Positions 6,342-13,666 are shown, numbered from the stretch's first letter. The stretch: 15,249 nt of DNA from MA-ANB-1 sp040878225 (GCA_040878225.1 JBBDMR010000113.1:1-15249); one strand, 5' to 3'. Numbers and translations: made by a program. Notes: a model not told the origin generated them from the letters alone.

Positions 6342-6986
6342 GTGCCTGACTGCTGCAATCCATCCGGCTATGAGCAGCTTTTTAGCTCCAGTGAAGCGCG
6401 CAACAACCTCCGGCGCTACGACAAAAAGGGGTTGAACGAGAAGGCGAAGAGGATGGTCGACTATCTCAAGCAGAGGGGACTCGATGGGCACAGGGTTATC
6501 GAGGTCGGTGGAGGAATCGGAGCGGTCCATGTCGAGTTGCTCAAGGCGGGAGCTGCAAGCGCGGTCAATGTCGAGCTCTCAAACGGCTATCAGGAGGCCG
6601 CCGCACGGCTGCTGCGACGCGAGGGTCTGGAGGGCCGCGTCGAGCAGAGGATCGGTGACTTCACCGAAATGGCTGACGGGATGGAGGCCGACGACGTGGT
6701 CATGAACCGGGTGATCTGTTGTTACCCGCATATGGAGAGGCTGATGAACGCTGCACTCTCTGCCAGCATGCATTCTGTTGCCGCTGTTTTCCCCAGGGAT
6801 CGGATTATGTTCCGCGTTTTAGTCAGCCTTGAAAACCTGTACCACCGGATCAGGGGTGTGGACTTCCGAGGATATGTTCACCCTCCACAGGCGATCCTGG
6901 AGACGGCCAAACGCGCCGGGTTTGAAGTCGCGTTCCATGAACGTGATTTCGTATGGCACGGGGTCGTTTTCGAGAAAGCCGACTGA
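6342..6986 (+). CDS. Class I SAM-dependent methyltransferase
   Basis: A 214-residue protein. SAM-binding motif I is VIEVGGGIG at residues 52-60, followed by the acidic loop VNVELS and a post-motif region VVMNRVICCYPHMERL. The N-terminus VPDCCNPSGYEQLF with its Cys pair and the RYDKKGL block are shared, to my recollection, with a widespread actinobacterial methyltransferase group of unknown substrate. A small-molecule substrate is likely. GTG 6342 is chosen because it falls just before the conserved DCC block and just after a plausible leaderless promoter. The open frame runs further upstream to 6099, but the extra sequence looks non-coding. It is divergent from the acr3 operon. Because it is next to an arsenite pump, an arsenite methyltransferase (ArsM) was considered, but the expected ArsM cysteine pattern is not evident. 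Confidence 0.82.
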   Translation: MPDCCNPSGYEQLFSSSEARNNLRRYDKKGLNEKAKRMVDYLKQRGLDGHRVIEVGGGIGAVHVELLKAGAASAVNVELSNGYQEAAARLLRREGLEGRVEQRIGDFTEMADGMEADDVVMNRVICCYPHMERLMNAALSASMHSVAAVFPRDRIMFRVLVSLENLYHRIRGVDFRGYVHPPQAILETAKRAGFEVAFHERDFVWHGVVFEKAD

Positions 6987-7046
6987 ATGCCGATTCCCCT
7001 CACCTGATTTTCCCTGACGTACCAGCCGATAGTCCACGTTCCGGAC

Positions 7047-7074
7047 GCGAATACCGGGACGCGAGTCAATTCGC
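7047..7074. repeat. Inverted repeat GCGAAT-N16-ATTCGC upstream of the hydrolase
   Basis: GCGAAT at 7047-7052 and ATTCGC at 7069-7074 are perfect 6-base complements. The same stretch holds an imperfect direct repeat, CCGGACGCGA at 7041-7050 and CCGGGACGCGA at 7054-7064. The element lies about 65-90 bases upstream of the hydrolase start, where an operator could be, but the arms are short. It is offered as a candidate only. Confidence 0.25.
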
Positions 7075-7125
7075 ACATCGTTGCGGCTCTCCTCACGGGC
7101 TGGAAGAAATGCCACAGCCCGGCCC

Positions 7126-7131
7126 TAGAGT
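7126..7131 (+). promoter_or_regulatory. Putative -10 element for a leaderless hydrolase transcript
   Basis: TAGAGT matches TANNNT and ends exactly 6 bases before ATG 7138. The gene lacks a clear ribosome-binding site. No convincing -35 sequence is visible at 17-18 bases upstream. Confidence 0.45.
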
Positions 7132-7137
7132 TCAGCC

Positions 7138-7821
7138 ATGGACATCATTCTCATTGCTGGTTTGTGGCTTCCCCGGTCGATCTGGGCCGACGTTGTTGTC
7201 GAACTCGAGCGCTTGGGCCATCGTGCCCTACCGGTGGCCCTGCCTGGTGTCGACGACGGGTCGACCACCGCAACATTGGCCGACCAGGTCGCCGCCGCCC
7301 TAGAAACCGTAGACGGAGCCGACCGGCCGATGGTCGTCGGCCACTCGGCCGCCTGTACCCTCGCCTGGATGGTCGCGGACCAACGACCCGACGCGATCGA
7401 CAGCGTCGTGATGATCGGTGGTTTTCCGGCCGCCGACGGTGAGGCCTACGCCGACTTCTTCCCCTCGGTCGACGGCGTCATGGCCTTCCCGGGTTGGGAA
7501 CCATTCGACGGCTCCGACTCGGCTGATCTCGACGAGGCCGCGCGGGACCGCATCGCATCAGCGGCGGTATCCGTCCCCGCGGCCGTGTCCAAGGGCATAG
7601 TCCAGCTGACCGATGACAGCCGCCTCGACATCCCCGTTGTTCACGTGTGCCCCGAATACAGCCCCGATCAGGCCAGGGCATGGATCGACGCAGGCGATGT
7701 GCCCGAGCTCAGCCGGGCCACCAATGTGTCTTTCGTGGACATCGACTCAGGGCATTGGCCCATGATCAGCCAACCCGCCGAACTGGCCCGAATCCTCGCT
7801 GCCGCGGCAAGCGAAGGCTGA
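7138..7821 (+). CDS. Alpha/beta fold hydrolase
   Basis: A 227-residue single-domain alpha/beta hydrolase. It starts with the usual first strand and oxyanion region (ILIAGLWLPRSIW). The nucleophile elbow is GHSAAC with Ser70, and the catalytic His is about residue 206 in SGHWPMIS near the C-terminus. The region around VCPEYSPDQ lies where the acid is normally found. The lack of a signal peptide or extra lid domain suggests a small cytosolic esterase or a hydrolase of unknown substrate. The ATG start follows a TANNNT hexamer at leaderless spacing. A GNAT gene begins 12 bases after its stop, so the two are probably co-transcribed. Confidence 0.87.
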   Translation: MDIILIAGLWLPRSIWADVVVELERLGHRALPVALPGVDDGSTTATLADQVAAALETVDGADRPMVVGHSAACTLAWMVADQRPDAIDSVVMIGGFPAADGEAYADFFPSVDGVMAFPGWEPFDGSDSADLDEAARDRIASAAVSVPAAVSKGIVQLTDDSRLDIPVVHVCPEYSPDQARAWIDAGDVPELSRATNVSFVDIDSGHWPMISQPAELARILAAAASEG

Positions 7822-7833
7822 ACCCGACTAATT

Positions 7834-8334
7834 GTGGACGTGCGCGTCGCCTTGCCTGCCGAGGTCGAAGCGATCTGTGAATTCGGGGCCAGCTACATCC
7901 CCCAGCACTATGGCCCATTGCTGGGAGCAGAAGCAGCCCGAGCGCAGGTCGACAACTGGTGGAACCGCGATCGGATGGAGCGGGCCGTCGATGAGGGTCG
8001 GGTCGTCGTGGCAGAGGACGGCGGCATGGTCCTCGGGGTCGGCGAATGGAGCCTTTATGAAGGGGTCCCTGTCATCTGGAAGCTCTACGTAAATCCACTG
8101 CATCGAGGCGAAGGAACCGGCCCACGATTGATAGACGCCATCATCGATGAAGTTCCGGACGAGATGGACCGCATTCGGGTCGAGACTTTCGCAGTGAATC
8201 GAAAGGCAGTGGCCTTCTACGAGAGAGAAGGTTTCAGAGAGATCCGGACGGTAGAGCACGGGACAGATCCCGCAATGACCGTAGTCTGGCTGGAACGTTC
8301 GTTGGACCAGCGAGGTCCGGCTCCGTGGCCTTGA
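7834..8334 (+). CDS. GNAT family N-acetyltransferase
   Basis: A 166-residue GNAT protein. The acetyl-CoA-binding motif A is LYVNPLHRGEGTGPRLID, in which RGEGTG fits the R-x-x-G-x-G pyrophosphate loop. Motif B is recognisable as VNRKAVAFYEREGF. Such enzymes acetylate amines, amino acids, antibiotics or protein N-termini; the substrate cannot be read from the sequence. GTG 7834 is used because it precedes the first conserved strand (VRVALPAEVEAI). No strong ribosome site is visible, consistent with translation following the hydrolase 12 bases upstream. The 3' end faces the DUF1761 gene with a single base between the two stop codons. Confidence 0.9.
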   Translation: MDVRVALPAEVEAICEFGASYIPQHYGPLLGAEAARAQVDNWWNRDRMERAVDEGRVVVAEDGGMVLGVGEWSLYEGVPVIWKLYVNPLHRGEGTGPRLIDAIIDEVPDEMDRIRVETFAVNRKAVAFYEREGFREIRTVEHGTDPAMTVVWLERSLDQRGPAPWP

Positions 8335-8335
8335 T

Positions 8336-8752
8336 TCAGTCCCAGACGGCCAGGATGGCACCGACTATTGCATAGGCAATCACTGCATTGATCCCGTTGA
8401 TCAGCCAGTACGAGTTGCCTTTGGATTCGTAGACCTGGCTGATCAGCGCTCCAACCATTCCGAATCCAATACCGAGCACAGCACCAAGGATGATGCCGTC
8501 GGCGAGTGTGTCAGCACCGAGGCCGGCGACGAGCAAGCCGATGACGACCGTGGTCACGAAGTAGCCGATCAGTGTCGGGATGAACAGCAACGCGAGGGGC
8601 GGCCCGTCACCGGAGGTGTCCACTTTGGCTGCCCTGGCCCAGGCCTGACTCAGGGGCGGCACCGAATACCAGATGGCAGAAAAGGCGAACCAGGCAATCG
8701 TCGCCACTGCGACGGCCAGCCAATTCAACTCTGAGAATAAATCGAGGATCAT
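8336..8752 (-). CDS. DUF1761 family integral membrane protein
   Basis: A 138-residue protein with four hydrophobic segments: LAVAVATIAWFAFSAIWYS, LFIPTLIGYFVTTVVIGLLV, GIILGAVLGIGFGMVGALIS and INGINAVIAYAIVGAILAVW. The layout and the early W(Y) motif followed by a short polar loop match DUF1761, a family without a known function. The start is secure: AAGGAG lies 5 bases before ATG 8752. A possible -10 (TATTGT on the minus strand, 8786-8791) lies about 35 bases upstream. It is a single gene, convergent with the GNAT gene and without a visible terminator between them. Confidence 0.85.
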   Translation of the reverse strand: MILDLFSELNWLAVAVATIAWFAFSAIWYSVPPLSQAWARAAKVDTSGDGPPLALLFIPTLIGYFVTTVVIGLLVAGLGADTLADGIILGAVLGIGFGMVGALISQVYESKGNSYWLINGINAVIAYAIVGAILAVWD

Positions 8753-8785
8753 TCGATCTCCTTACGATCGCTACCGAACGCTCAG

Positions 8786-8791
8786 ACAATA
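8786..8791 (-). promoter_or_regulatory. Putative -10 element for the DUF1761 gene
   Basis: On the minus strand the hexamer reads TATTGT, a good TANNNT match, and would place the transcript start about 27 bases before the ATG, leaving room for the visible AAGGAG ribosome site. The -35 region is not convincing. Confidence 0.3.
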
Positions 8792-8880
8792 CGTAAACGC
8801 TGGTGGCCTATGCGCCTCGAAACTCTGCCGTGTCGGGAAGCGGTCACTTCGGCCCACCGCCCGACAGCACCCACCGCGTG

Positions 8881-9463
8881 TTAGACCGCTGAAGGTGGTG
8901 GTGTCGGGGCGGCAAGCGCCCACCAGGTGACTGCCGCTGCCGCTCCCAGGTGCCACAGGCCGTGCGGCTGCAGAATTGAGTCCGGGTCGCAAAGGGGCCA
9001 TCCCGTGGCTCCGAGTCTCCCGACTATGGAGCTGGTGACGAGAAGGGCGAGCGGGCCTACCGTCGCAACGGAGCGGTCGCGTCTGACCAGAACTATGAGT
9101 GCAATAGCAGTCAGTGCGATGAAGCGGGTCGGCGAGGGAGGGCACAACGGAAAGGAACACCCCAATGACGGCAAGGCCCGGCAATACCATCCAGCGCTCC
9201 CACCGGGTTCCAACAGCGGGAACGGTTGTCAGGAGCCATGCCAGGGAGACGTCATGAGCCCACTGGCTGCCCGCCGGCATCGGCCCGTGGAAGAGAAAGG
9301 ATCCGATCCCCGTCGCTGCCACCGCCACCCCGACCCAGGCACGTTCCGGGCGGCGGCTTGCGATGATCGCCCCGGCCGCGACAAAGATCAGCGATGTGAG
9401 GGAATTGACGGGCTGACCGAGCCATCCGGTGCCGATCAGCTCGCAGTCGACCTCCGCTCCCAT
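8881..9463 (-). pseudogene. Ceramidase-family (CREST) membrane protein, frameshifted
   Basis: Two overlapping minus-strand frames form one protein. The first part (from ATG 9463) begins MGAEVDCELIG and carries PVNSLTSLIF and GSFLFHGPMPAGSQWAHD. The second (ending 8881) carries QPHGLWHLGAAAAVTWWAL. These are the conserved blocks of the ceramidase/alkaline-ceramidase-like family (PF05875 type), which holds metal-dependent membrane hydrolases with His/Asp ligands; the FLFH, HD and HGLWH residues fit those positions. Removing one base from the GGG run at 9126-9128 restores a smooth PSLADRFIALTA junction and a protein of about 193 residues with roughly seven hydrophobic segments. The gene is thus either a recent pseudogene or intact with a homopolymer sequencing error. 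No clear ribosome site precedes the ATG. The substrate is unknown. Confidence 0.75.
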
Positions 9464-9615
9464 GTCAGCGAACCGATGCGGTATCGGTCGGTTCGCAGTC
9501 CCGCGGCCACAAGGGGCAGGGCGAGTGTCGATCTGCGCCCGTGGTAGTGAGAATTGTCACCGCCCGTGAAGAGACCGGGACCTGTTCGCGGCCGGCCAAG
9601 CTGTGGCCTTGGTAC

Positions 9616-9915
9616 TCAGGCCTCGTCGCGCATGAGCGCTGCCATCCGGCGGCGCAGGGTCGGGTGTGCACTCTTCAGGCCGAGTTCAATGGCGAAACGG
9701 GCGTCCTCACGGACGTCGAGGACCACCTCTTCGCCTTCGGCGCGAACATGGAATCCGTCGGTTAGGGCGCGTACCCGGAACTCGTCGCGGGACCAGTCGG
9801 CCACCTCGACATCCCCAGCCATGACCTTCATCCGATCGCCAGTGAGGTCGATCGTGACGTTCATAGGCCGGTCGGCCTCGCCGTCTATCCGGAGCAGTCC
9901 ATCATATTCAGCCAT
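9616..9915 (-). CDS. Hypothetical protein, 99 residues
   Basis: A small acidic soluble protein that I cannot name. It begins MAEYDGLLRIDGEA, continues with alternating hydrophobic beta-strand-like stretches (VTIDLTGDRMKVM, EVADWSRDEFRVRAL, GFHVRAEGEEVVLDV), and ends in a basic helix (HPTLRRRMAALMRDEA). The pattern resembles a small beta-barrel, possibly PH-like, with a C-terminal helix; that is a guess from pattern only. The start is set at ATG 9915 because AAGGGG lies about 8 bases upstream; the frame is open further but without a better start. It lies 70 bases downstream of kdpE on the same strand and could be read through from kdpDE. A TATCCT at 9948-9953 (minus strand) could also be its own -10. 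Confidence 0.75.
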   Translation of the reverse strand: MAEYDGLLRIDGEADRPMNVTIDLTGDRMKVMAGDVEVADWSRDEFRVRALTDGFHVRAEGEEVVLDVREDARFAIELGLKSAHPTLRRRMAALMRDEA

Positions 9916-9985
9916 CTCAATTCCCCTTTTCTCCCACCTCTCCTTACAGGATACTCGCAGCAAGCTCTGGTGCATCAACAAATCT

Positions 9986-10726
9986 TCAGAGCGTTGGCCC
10001 TGGGGGCTGCGGCGGGGACCGACCCGCAGCGCCGTCTGCGTTGTCGAATCGATAGCCCATCCCGGGCTCGGTCTTGAAGTAGCGGGGTGCAGCAGGATCG
10101 GGTTCGAGCTTTCGCCTTATCTGGGCCATGAAGACTCTCAGATAGTTGGTTTCCTCGCCATACGTAGGTCCCCAAACGTCCTTCAATAGCTGGACCTGGC
10201 TGATCAATTTGCCTTCGTTCAGTGCCAGCATTTCCACGATTCCCCACTCTGTCGGCGTCAATCGAATCTCTTCCCCGCCGGGCCGGGTCACACGCTTCGC
10301 TCCGAGATCGATGACAAATGCTGATGTCTCGATGAGCGGGACGCTTCGATCGCTGTCCACCGCCCGCCTTAGGGCGGCGCGGAGTCGAGCCACCAACTCT
10401 CCCATCCCAAAGGGCTTTGTGACGTAGTCGTCCGCGCCCGCTTCGAGGGCGGCGATCTTCTCGCGTTCGTCCTCCCGGACCGAGAGGACGATCACCGGAA
10501 CGCCGGTCCAGCCGCGAAGGCCTCGAATCACCTCGATCCCATCGATCCCCGGCAGTCCGAGGTCGAGGATCACAGCGTCCGGGCGGTGCTGGGACGCCTG
10601 GATCAGCGCCTCCTCTCCCGAGTTCGCCGAGCTGACCTCGTATCCGAGTGCGTGCAGGTTCAGGGTGAGGGCCCGTACGATTTGAGGCTCGTCGTCGACA
10701 ACCAGCACCCGCGTCTTCTCAACCAC
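9986..10726 (-). CDS. kdpE: KdpE-type response regulator (OmpR/PhoB family)
   Basis: A 246-residue two-domain regulator. The receiver domain has the acidic pair DDE at 11-13, phospho-acceptor Asp55 in VILDLGLPGIDG, and the conserved Lys in VTKPF near residue 104. The C-terminal winged helix (about residues 135-230) shows LTPTEWGIVEMLALNEGK, then LRVFMAQIRRKLEPDP and a YRF ending, all typical of KdpE. It is phosphorylated by KdpD and in other bacteria activates potassium-uptake genes. GTG 10726 overlaps the end of kdpD by 8 bases, so translation is coupled. The frame upstream of this GTG is only the shadow of kdpD. A Pro-rich tail of about 15 residues follows the DNA-binding domain. The repeat array at 13300-13364 is its most likely target. 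Confidence 0.95.
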   Translation of the reverse strand: MVEKTRVLVVDDEPQIVRALTLNLHALGYEVSSANSGEEALIQASQHRPDAVILDLGLPGIDGIEVIRGLRGWTGVPVIVLSVREDEREKIAALEAGADDYVTKPFGMGELVARLRAALRRAVDSDRSVPLIETSAFVIDLGAKRVTRPGGEEIRLTPTEWGIVEMLALNEGKLISQVQLLKDVWGPTYGEETNYLRVFMAQIRRKLEPDPAAPRYFKTEPGMGYRFDNADGAAGRSPPQPPGPTL

Positions 10727-13247
10727 GGGACGCTCTTGCAGTCGGAGAGCTGGTCGCTCTGTCGCCCGGCGCCGGTTTGAAGCCAATAACCATGGTGGTC
10801 CCCCCTCCCGGCGTGTCCTCGATGACGAGTTGGTTCCCCATCGCCTCCAGGAACCCATGGGCGACGGCCATGCCCAGGCCTACCCCGCCGCTATTCGTGG
10901 AGTCGCCGAATCGCTGGAACGGCAGGTGAATGGCTTCCCTTGCCTCGACTGGTATCCCCGGTCCCCGGTCGACGATCCGGAGGTCGATTCGCCCGGAGAC
11001 CTCCCCGGCGCTGACCCGTACGACATCACCCTCGGGTGACCATGACAGAGCGTTCTCGATGAGGTTGGCCACCACCCGCTCGAGAAGAGCAGGGTCGGTT
11101 TGGACCGGCGGCAATGTGTCGGGGATTTCGACTCGTACGACGTCGGCACCAACCCGGAGCCCCGAGAGAGCGGATGCGACCACCTCATCGAGCCCCACCG
11201 GCACAAAGAACACATGAACAGCGCCAACTCTCACCCGGCTGGCGTCGAGGAGGCGGCCGACCATTCGATTGAGGTGCTCTGTTTCGTCGAGGATTACCTG
11301 ATGAAACGCATGGGTTTGGTTTTCTGACCACGGAATACCGATCTCGAGGAGACTGGTGACAGACGCCTTGATCGTTGCCAGGGGGGTACGCAGGTCGTGG
11401 GACACCGCATTGAGAAGCGCGGTTCGAAGCCGGTCGGTTTCGGTCATTGCCTCAACCTCGGCGGCTTCCTTCTCCAGCTTCTCTCGTTCCAGGGCTTGGG
11501 CCATCTGGGAGGCGAATGCTCGAAGAACCCGCCGATCATCTCCTGTGAGCTCACCGCCGCTCATCACCAAGACCGTATCGGTAGTGAGCGGGATCACCTC
11601 GTCGGCTTCATCAGGGCTCGCCAACTCGACGATGCCGACTGCCGCCACCGTCTCCCAGCCGTCGCCGGAGCGACGGAGGACAGCGGCGGCGCTCATGGCG
11701 AACACGTCACGGATGCGTTTGGTCAACCCAGACGTCTGCGTACCGGATACGAGGCCCGTCACAGTTGTGGCCGCTGCCAGGGCCTCGGCGTGGGCACGTG
11801 CTCTTCGGGCGTCCGCGCTCTTCTTTGTGGCATTGCCTACCAGGACGCCGACGGCGGACGCAACGAGCAGGAAGGCAAAGAGTGAGAAGAGGTGCCCGGC
11901 ATCGGCGATCTTCCATGTATAGAAGGGAGGAGTGAAGAACCAGTTTGCGAGGAGAAACCCTGCACCCGCTGCGGTCACAGCCGGTGGAGCACCACCGACA
12001 ACACCGATGGTGACGGCCGTCAGCAGATAGACGAGTAGGACATTCTCCAGGGCCACGTCCCCTCGGAATGACAGGAGAAGCAGGGTAACCACCGGCAGGC
12101 TGAGGACTGTTAGGAGCCATGCCAGGAGCCTCCGCTTCGAACCGATTCCCCCCCGGTGTGCCGCGGAACTCTTGAACCGGGGACCGGCGCCGTAAGAAAT
12201 CACGTGGACATCGATGGTGCCCGACTTCTTGATCACCTGCATGGCGGGGGAGGTGCCCAGCCGGTCAGCGATGCGGGAGCGCCGTGAGGTTCCGAGGACG
12301 ATCTGCGTCGCATTCTCGGCTCGGGCAAATGCCAACAACGACTCTGCTACGTCGTCACCTACGAGTTCGTGGTAGGTGCCTCCCATGTCATGGACGAACT
12401 TGCGCTGGTCTTCCAGTTCGGACGTGTCGTCAGCGTCGCGTGAACCGCGAACGTGGACACCGAGAAGCTCTGCTCGCGAGCGCAAAGCTGTGCGTGCGGC
12501 ACGACGAACCACGACATCAGACCCGGGTGCCCCTGACAGGCCGACGATGATCCGTTCTTTGGTCTCCCACGGTTCGTCAATTCCGTGGATGAACCTGTAA
12601 TCCGCCAGGTCTTCGTCCACCCGGTCCGCGGTCCATGAGAGTGCAAGCTCGCGCAATGCGGCCAGGTTCCCGGGGCGAAAATAGTTTGCCGTTGCTGCGT
12701 CGATTTTCTCGGCGGGGTAGATCTCGCCTGCGCTCAATCGTTCCAGCAAACGTTCCTGGGTCAGATCGACCAGCTCGACCTCAGCGTTGTCCCGCACCAG
12801 GCGATCCGGAATTGTGGCTTTCTCCCGCACCCCTGTGATCTCGTACACAACGTCGTTGAGCGACTCGAGGTTCTGGATGTTGAGAGTTGTGAGGACGTCG
12901 ACGCCGGCATCGAGCAAAGACTCGACTTCGCTCCATCGGGTGGGGAGGTGGGAGCCGGGATCGTTAGCCCGGGCAAGATCGTCTACCAGAGCGACCTCGA
13001 CGTTCATGGCCAGGATCGCGGGGAGGTCTATCGCCGAGTGGCCCAAACTCGAGTCGCCGGGCTCCAAGCCCAACTCGTTGAGGCTCGCGGCCAGCTTCTC
13101 GATCTCGGCGCGGCCGTGGGCGTCCACAGCGCCGACGACCACCCGTCGGCCCTCGTCTTGAAGGCGATGGCCCTCTTCGAGCATGGCGAATGTCTTCCCG
13201 ACACCGGGGGCCGCACCGAGGAACACGCGAAGCCTGCCCTTTCTCAT
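10719..13247 (-). CDS. kdpD: KdpD osmosensitive K+ sensor histidine kinase
   Basis: An 842-residue sensor kinase with the complete KdpD layout. The N-terminal KdpD domain (about 1-210) has Walker A GAAPGVGKT at 11-19 and the LVDDLARAN block. A USP-like domain follows at about 230-350. Four membrane helices lie between about 373 and 472, and a GAF-like region at about 500-600. Then come HisKA with phospho-acceptor His617 in VSHDLRTPL, and the ATPase domain with NLIENALSWSP, DRGPGIP and GVGLGMAV. It senses potassium or turgor and phosphorylates KdpE. It is a little shorter than E. coli KdpD, mostly from a missing N-terminal extension. ATG 13247 is preferred because a TANNNT hexamer lies 6 bases upstream; TTG 13253 would add two residues. 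kdpFABC is not adjacent. The divergent neighbours are TrkA-type genes. Confidence 0.96.
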   Translation of the reverse strand: MRKGRLRVFLGAAPGVGKTFAMLEEGHRLQDEGRRVVVGAVDAHGRAEIEKLAASLNELGLEPGDSSLGHSAIDLPAILAMNVEVALVDDLARANDPGSHLPTRWSEVESLLDAGVDVLTTLNIQNLESLNDVVYEITGVREKATIPDRLVRDNAEVELVDLTQERLLERLSAGEIYPAEKIDAATANYFRPGNLAALRELALSWTADRVDEDLADYRFIHGIDEPWETKERIIVGLSGAPGSDVVVRRAARTALRSRAELLGVHVRGSRDADDTSELEDQRKFVHDMGGTYHELVGDDVAESLLAFARAENATQIVLGTSRRSRIADRLGTSPAMQVIKKSGTIDVHVISYGAGPRFKSSAAHRGGIGSKRRLLAWLLTVLSLPVVTLLLLSFRGDVALENVLLVYLLTAVTIGVVGGAPPAVTAAGAGFLLANWFFTPPFYTWKIADAGHLFSLFAFLLVASAVGVLVGNATKKSADARRARAHAEALAAATTVTGLVSGTQTSGLTKRIRDVFAMSAAAVLRRSGDGWETVAAVGIVELASPDEADEVIPLTTDTVLVMSGGELTGDDRRVLRAFASQMAQALEREKLEKEAAEVEAMTETDRLRTALLNAVSHDLRTPLATIKASVTSLLEIGIPWSENQTHAFHQVILDETEHLNRMVGRLLDASRVRVGAVHVFFVPVGLDEVVASALSGLRVGADVVRVEIPDTLPPVQTDPALLERVVANLIENALSWSPEGDVVRVSAGEVSGRIDLRIVDRGPGIPVEAREAIHLPFQRFGDSTNSGGVGLGMAVAHGFLEAMGNQLVIEDTPGGGTTMVIGFKPAPGDRATSSPTARASRG

Positions 13248-13253
13248 TCTCAA

Positions 13254-13259
13254 ACGCTA
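13254..13259 (-). promoter_or_regulatory. Putative -10 element for leaderless kdpDE transcript
   Basis: Read on the minus strand the hexamer is TAGCGT (TANNNT), followed by TTGAGA and then ATG 13247, so the 6-base spacing equals that of the methyltransferase and hydrolase genes. No good -35 is found at 17-18 bases, which is common for activator-dependent promoters. The repeat array begins about 50 bases upstream of the predicted start. Confidence 0.45.
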
Positions 13260-13299
13260 ACCCGCCGGCGCCGCTGAATCTCGCAAGCCTGCCGACCTC

Positions 13300-13364
13300 C
13301 CGTAAGGGGAGCGTCAAGAACCGTTGTCGATGCGTTAGGGCAGCGTCAAGACAGCGCTGATACA
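13300..13364. promoter_or_regulatory. 11-bp-phased direct-repeat operator array, probable KdpE (OmpR-type) binding sites
   Basis: The divergent kdpD/trkA spacer holds six tandem units stepping by 10-11 bases: CCGTAAGGGGA (13300), GCGTCAAGAAC (13311), CCGTTGTCGAT (13321), GCGTTAGGGCA (13332), GCGTCAAGACA (13343) and GCGCTGATACA (13354). The strongest pair is T[A/T]AGGG[G/C]AGCGTCAAGA at 13303-13319 and 13335-13351, with 15 of 17 bases the same and a 32-base offset, close to three helical turns. OmpR/PhoB-family regulators bind head-to-tail half-sites with 11-base centre spacing, and kdpE encodes such a regulator next door. Control of both kdpDE and the trk-type operon is inferred. Confidence 0.6.
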
Positions 13365-13483
13365 GGATGACGTTGGCCTAGAAAAGAGATGTGGACGGTC
13401 AAAGCAGCCCGCCCTTGTGGCGGCGACATGAAGAGGAGCTCTAAACGGTTTCCTCGCACCTGACCGTAGGTCTTCGCTATCGG

Positions 13484-13666
13484 GTGGACGGCATCCTGCA
13501 TGAATACCTGGGCGAGGCCCGGCTGCCCGACGAAGGTCAAGTTGTGCACGTCTTTCTTCGAAACGAGTGGAGGCCATACATCGTGGACCAACTTCCCCTG
13601 ACTCTCGTCAGCGAAGCCACCCTGGAGCAGTCAGTCGAAAAGACCGGGATCGGTGGGCAGAAGTGA
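13484..13666 (+). CDS. Small hypothetical protein leading the trkA-type operon
   Basis: A 60-residue ORF (VDGILHEYLGEARLPDEGQV onward) whose TGA overlaps the GTG start of the first RCK gene as GTGA, implying coupled translation. I do not recognise a family. The sequence is mixed alpha/beta in character, with a hydrophobic PYIVDQLPLTLV stretch, and has no membrane segment. The start is uncertain. GTG 13484 has no good ribosome site, whereas the frame stays open back to 13445, where a strong GAGGAG (13433-13438) lies 6 bases before an ACG codon. If ACG were used, or if it is a mutated ATG, the protein would have 73 residues. It could be a small partner of the RCK proteins or just a leader for coupling. 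Confidence 0.55.
   Translation: MDGILHEYLGEARLPDEGQVVHVFLRNEWRPYIVDQLPLTLVSEATLEQSVEKTGIGGQK

Noticed and set aside
8771..8880. Frame-A continuation of the ceramidase-like gene past 8881
   Set aside because: After the frameshift this frame is Arg/Ser/Pro-rich and unrelated; the homologous C-terminus is in the other frame and stops at 8881.
9560..9640. Hairpin with CCAAG/CTTGG arms as a terminator after the 99-residue gene
   Set aside because: The stem is only five bases and no T-run follows on either strand.
11356..11922. 188-codon plus-strand frame inside kdpD
   Set aside because: It is Ser/Ala/Arg-rich, antisense to the kinase and GAF region of kdpD, and has no motif.
13254..13444. c-di-AMP (ydaO-type) riboswitch in the kdpD/trk spacer
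   Set aside because: Considered because such riboswitches precede potassium genes, but I could not see the conserved core, the space is short and the repeats explain the region better. A covariance-model search would settle it.
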